Shown one piece after another: positions 63,143-64,000 of a stretch of DNA of 64,000 nt; position 1 is the first letter of the stretch; each line of letters starts with the position of its first letter. The notes under the pieces were generated by a model. That model was not told where the DNA came from and made no database searches. It worked only from the letters and a program-made list of their open reading frames with translations. Made by a program: the position numbers and the translations under genes. The stretch spans positions 248,001 to 312,000 of the forward strand of contig NZ_JABBKX010000004.1 of NCBI RefSeq assembly GCF_012927745.1, written 5' to 3'. The DNA is from Neoroseomonas marina (GTDB lineage: Bacteria; Pseudomonadota; Alphaproteobacteria; Acetobacterales; Acetobacteraceae).

Positions 63143-64000
63143 ATGGGCGCCGCCATTCGGGAGGAGCCGCGGCCGGCGGACGACATCGGCGCGGCTCTGC
63201 ACGCGCTGGTCGCGGAACTCTACCCGATCTGCCGCAGCATCACGGGTGACGGCATCCGGCGGAGCCTTGCGATCCTTGGCCGTCACCTGCCTCTGGTGCT
63301 GCACGAAGTGCCGACCGGCACCAAGGTGTTCGACTGGACCGTGCCGCGGGAATGGCGCATCCGGGATGCCTTCATCGAGGCCGCGGACGGTACCCGCGTC
63401 GTCGACTTTCGCGCGCACAACCTGCACGTCGTCAACTACAGCGTCGGCGTCGACGCGGTCCTCCCGCTGAGGGAGCTGCGGCGCCACATCCACACCCTGC
63501 CCGCGCAGCCCGATCTCATCCCGTATCGGACCGCCTACTATGACGAACGGTGGGGCTTCTGCATGGCGCACCGGGCGCTCGAGGCGCTCCCGGACAGCAC
63601 CTATCGTGTGCGCATCGACGCCGAGCATGTGGACGGCAGCCTGACCTATGGCGAATGCGTGCTGCGTGGCGAGACCGAGGACGAGGTGCTCCTCTCCGCC
63701 CATGCCTGCCATCCCTCGCTTGCCAATGACAACTGCTCGGGGATGGCGGTGCTGGCGATGCTGGGCGCCCGCATGGCCCATCGTCGCAGACGCTTCACCT
63801 ACCGCTTCGTCTTCGCCCCGGGCACCATCGGCGCCATCACCTGGCTCGCCCGCAACCAGGCGCAGGTCCGGCGCATCCGGCATGGCCTGATTGTGGCGGG
63901 CGTAGGCGACGCCGGGGCGCCAACCTACAAGCGCAGCCAGCGCGGCACGGCGCCGATCGATCGCATCATGGCCCATGTGCTGCGGCATCAGGCGCCCGAG
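63143..64000 (+). CDS. DUF4910 aminopeptidase-like protein (partial, runs off the window)
   Basis: The 286 codons present are open to the window edge. The N-terminus (ALVAELYPICRSITGDGIRR) and the metal-site segment HACHPSLANDNCSG match DUF4910 proteins, a branch of the M28-like zinc-peptidase fold often encoded in polysaccharide and natural-product clusters. Their reaction is unknown; amide hydrolysis is a guess. It is on the same transcript as the epimerase. Confidence 0.83.
   Translation, partial: MGAAIREEPRPADDIGAALHALVAELYPICRSITGDGIRRSLAILGRHLPLVLHEVPTGTKVFDWTVPREWRIRDAFIEAADGTRVVDFRAHNLHVVNYSVGVDAVLPLRELRRHIHTLPAQPDLIPYRTAYYDERWGFCMAHRALEALPDSTYRVRIDAEHVDGSLTYGECVLRGETEDEVLLSAHACHPSLANDNCSGMAVLAMLGARMAHRRRRFTYRFVFAPGTIGAITWLARNQAQVRRIRHGLIVAGVGDAGAPTYKRSQRGTAPIDRIMAHVLRHQAPE

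Noticed and set aside
1..64000. CRISPR arrays and riboswitches
   Set aside because: No regularly spaced direct repeats with unique spacers were seen, and no leader showed a riboswitch core that I could recognise by eye.

Overview
The window comes from a GC-rich alphaproteobacterium. The conserved run nuoN-birA-coaX-rnj, then DUF1467, proS, lolC, lolD and dnaE, together with the base composition, points to the Acetobacteraceae (Roseomonas-like). That placement is inferred from gene order and family content only; no 16S gene or taxon-specific marker is present.

Region 1 (1-18.9 kb) is core chromosome. It starts with the end of the complex I operon, continues into biotin ligase, type III pantothenate kinase and RNase J by translational coupling, then has a probable decayed ORF, a DUF1467 protein, a predicted suhB/mmgR-family small RNA with its terminator, a short-type prolyl-tRNA synthetase, the LolC-LolD lipoprotein exporter, a HupE/UreJ protein and replicative DnaE. 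A coupled molybdopterin oxidoreductase/amidase pair and mazG with a secreted unknown follow. Three copies of a GC-rich palindromic repeat sit in the intergenic spaces.

Region 2 (19.2-23.6 kb) is a three-gene overlapping operon: a membrane sensor without an output domain, a periplasmic adaptor, and a BcsA/Alg8-type processive glycosyltransferase. It looks like a compact exopolysaccharide synthase.

Region 3 (23.6-47.7 kb) is accessory DNA. From 25 to 31.3 kb it resembles a defence island: a DUF5131/TcmP three-Cys-motif pair, a SIR2-domain gene coupled to a divergent HAM1-like nucleotidase, a broken adenosine-deaminase gene, an XRE regulator, and an HNH-RecQ fusion preceded by an exact 6 x 8 bp tract. 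From 31.5 to 40.3 kb there is mostly debris and small unknown genes, including a dnaE2 5' remnant, a catalytically dead trypsin-like lipoprotein, a ChrA fragment and a membrane-protein gene with an in-frame amber codon; parts have lower GC. From 40.9 to 47.7 kb lies the most unusual locus: an SDR-like pseudoenzyme fusion followed by an operon with a small ORF, a MerR/excisionase-like HTH, two tyrosine recombinases and one large serine recombinase. Its last stop codon abuts the stop codon of a pirin gene.

Region 4 (47.7-64 kb) carries the pirin gene and then a surface-polysaccharide cluster. One arm (methyltransferase, RfbF-type cytidylyltransferase, PIG-L deacetylase, with a separate dioxygenase, 3,5-epimerase, SDR epimerase and DUF4910 protein) suggests a modified CDP-linked or branched sugar. 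The other arm is seven overlapping genes on the minus strand: regulator, class III aminotransferase, DUF4038 hydrolase-like protein, pyruvyl transferase, GT2, flippase and GT4. No tRNA, rRNA or CRISPR array was found.
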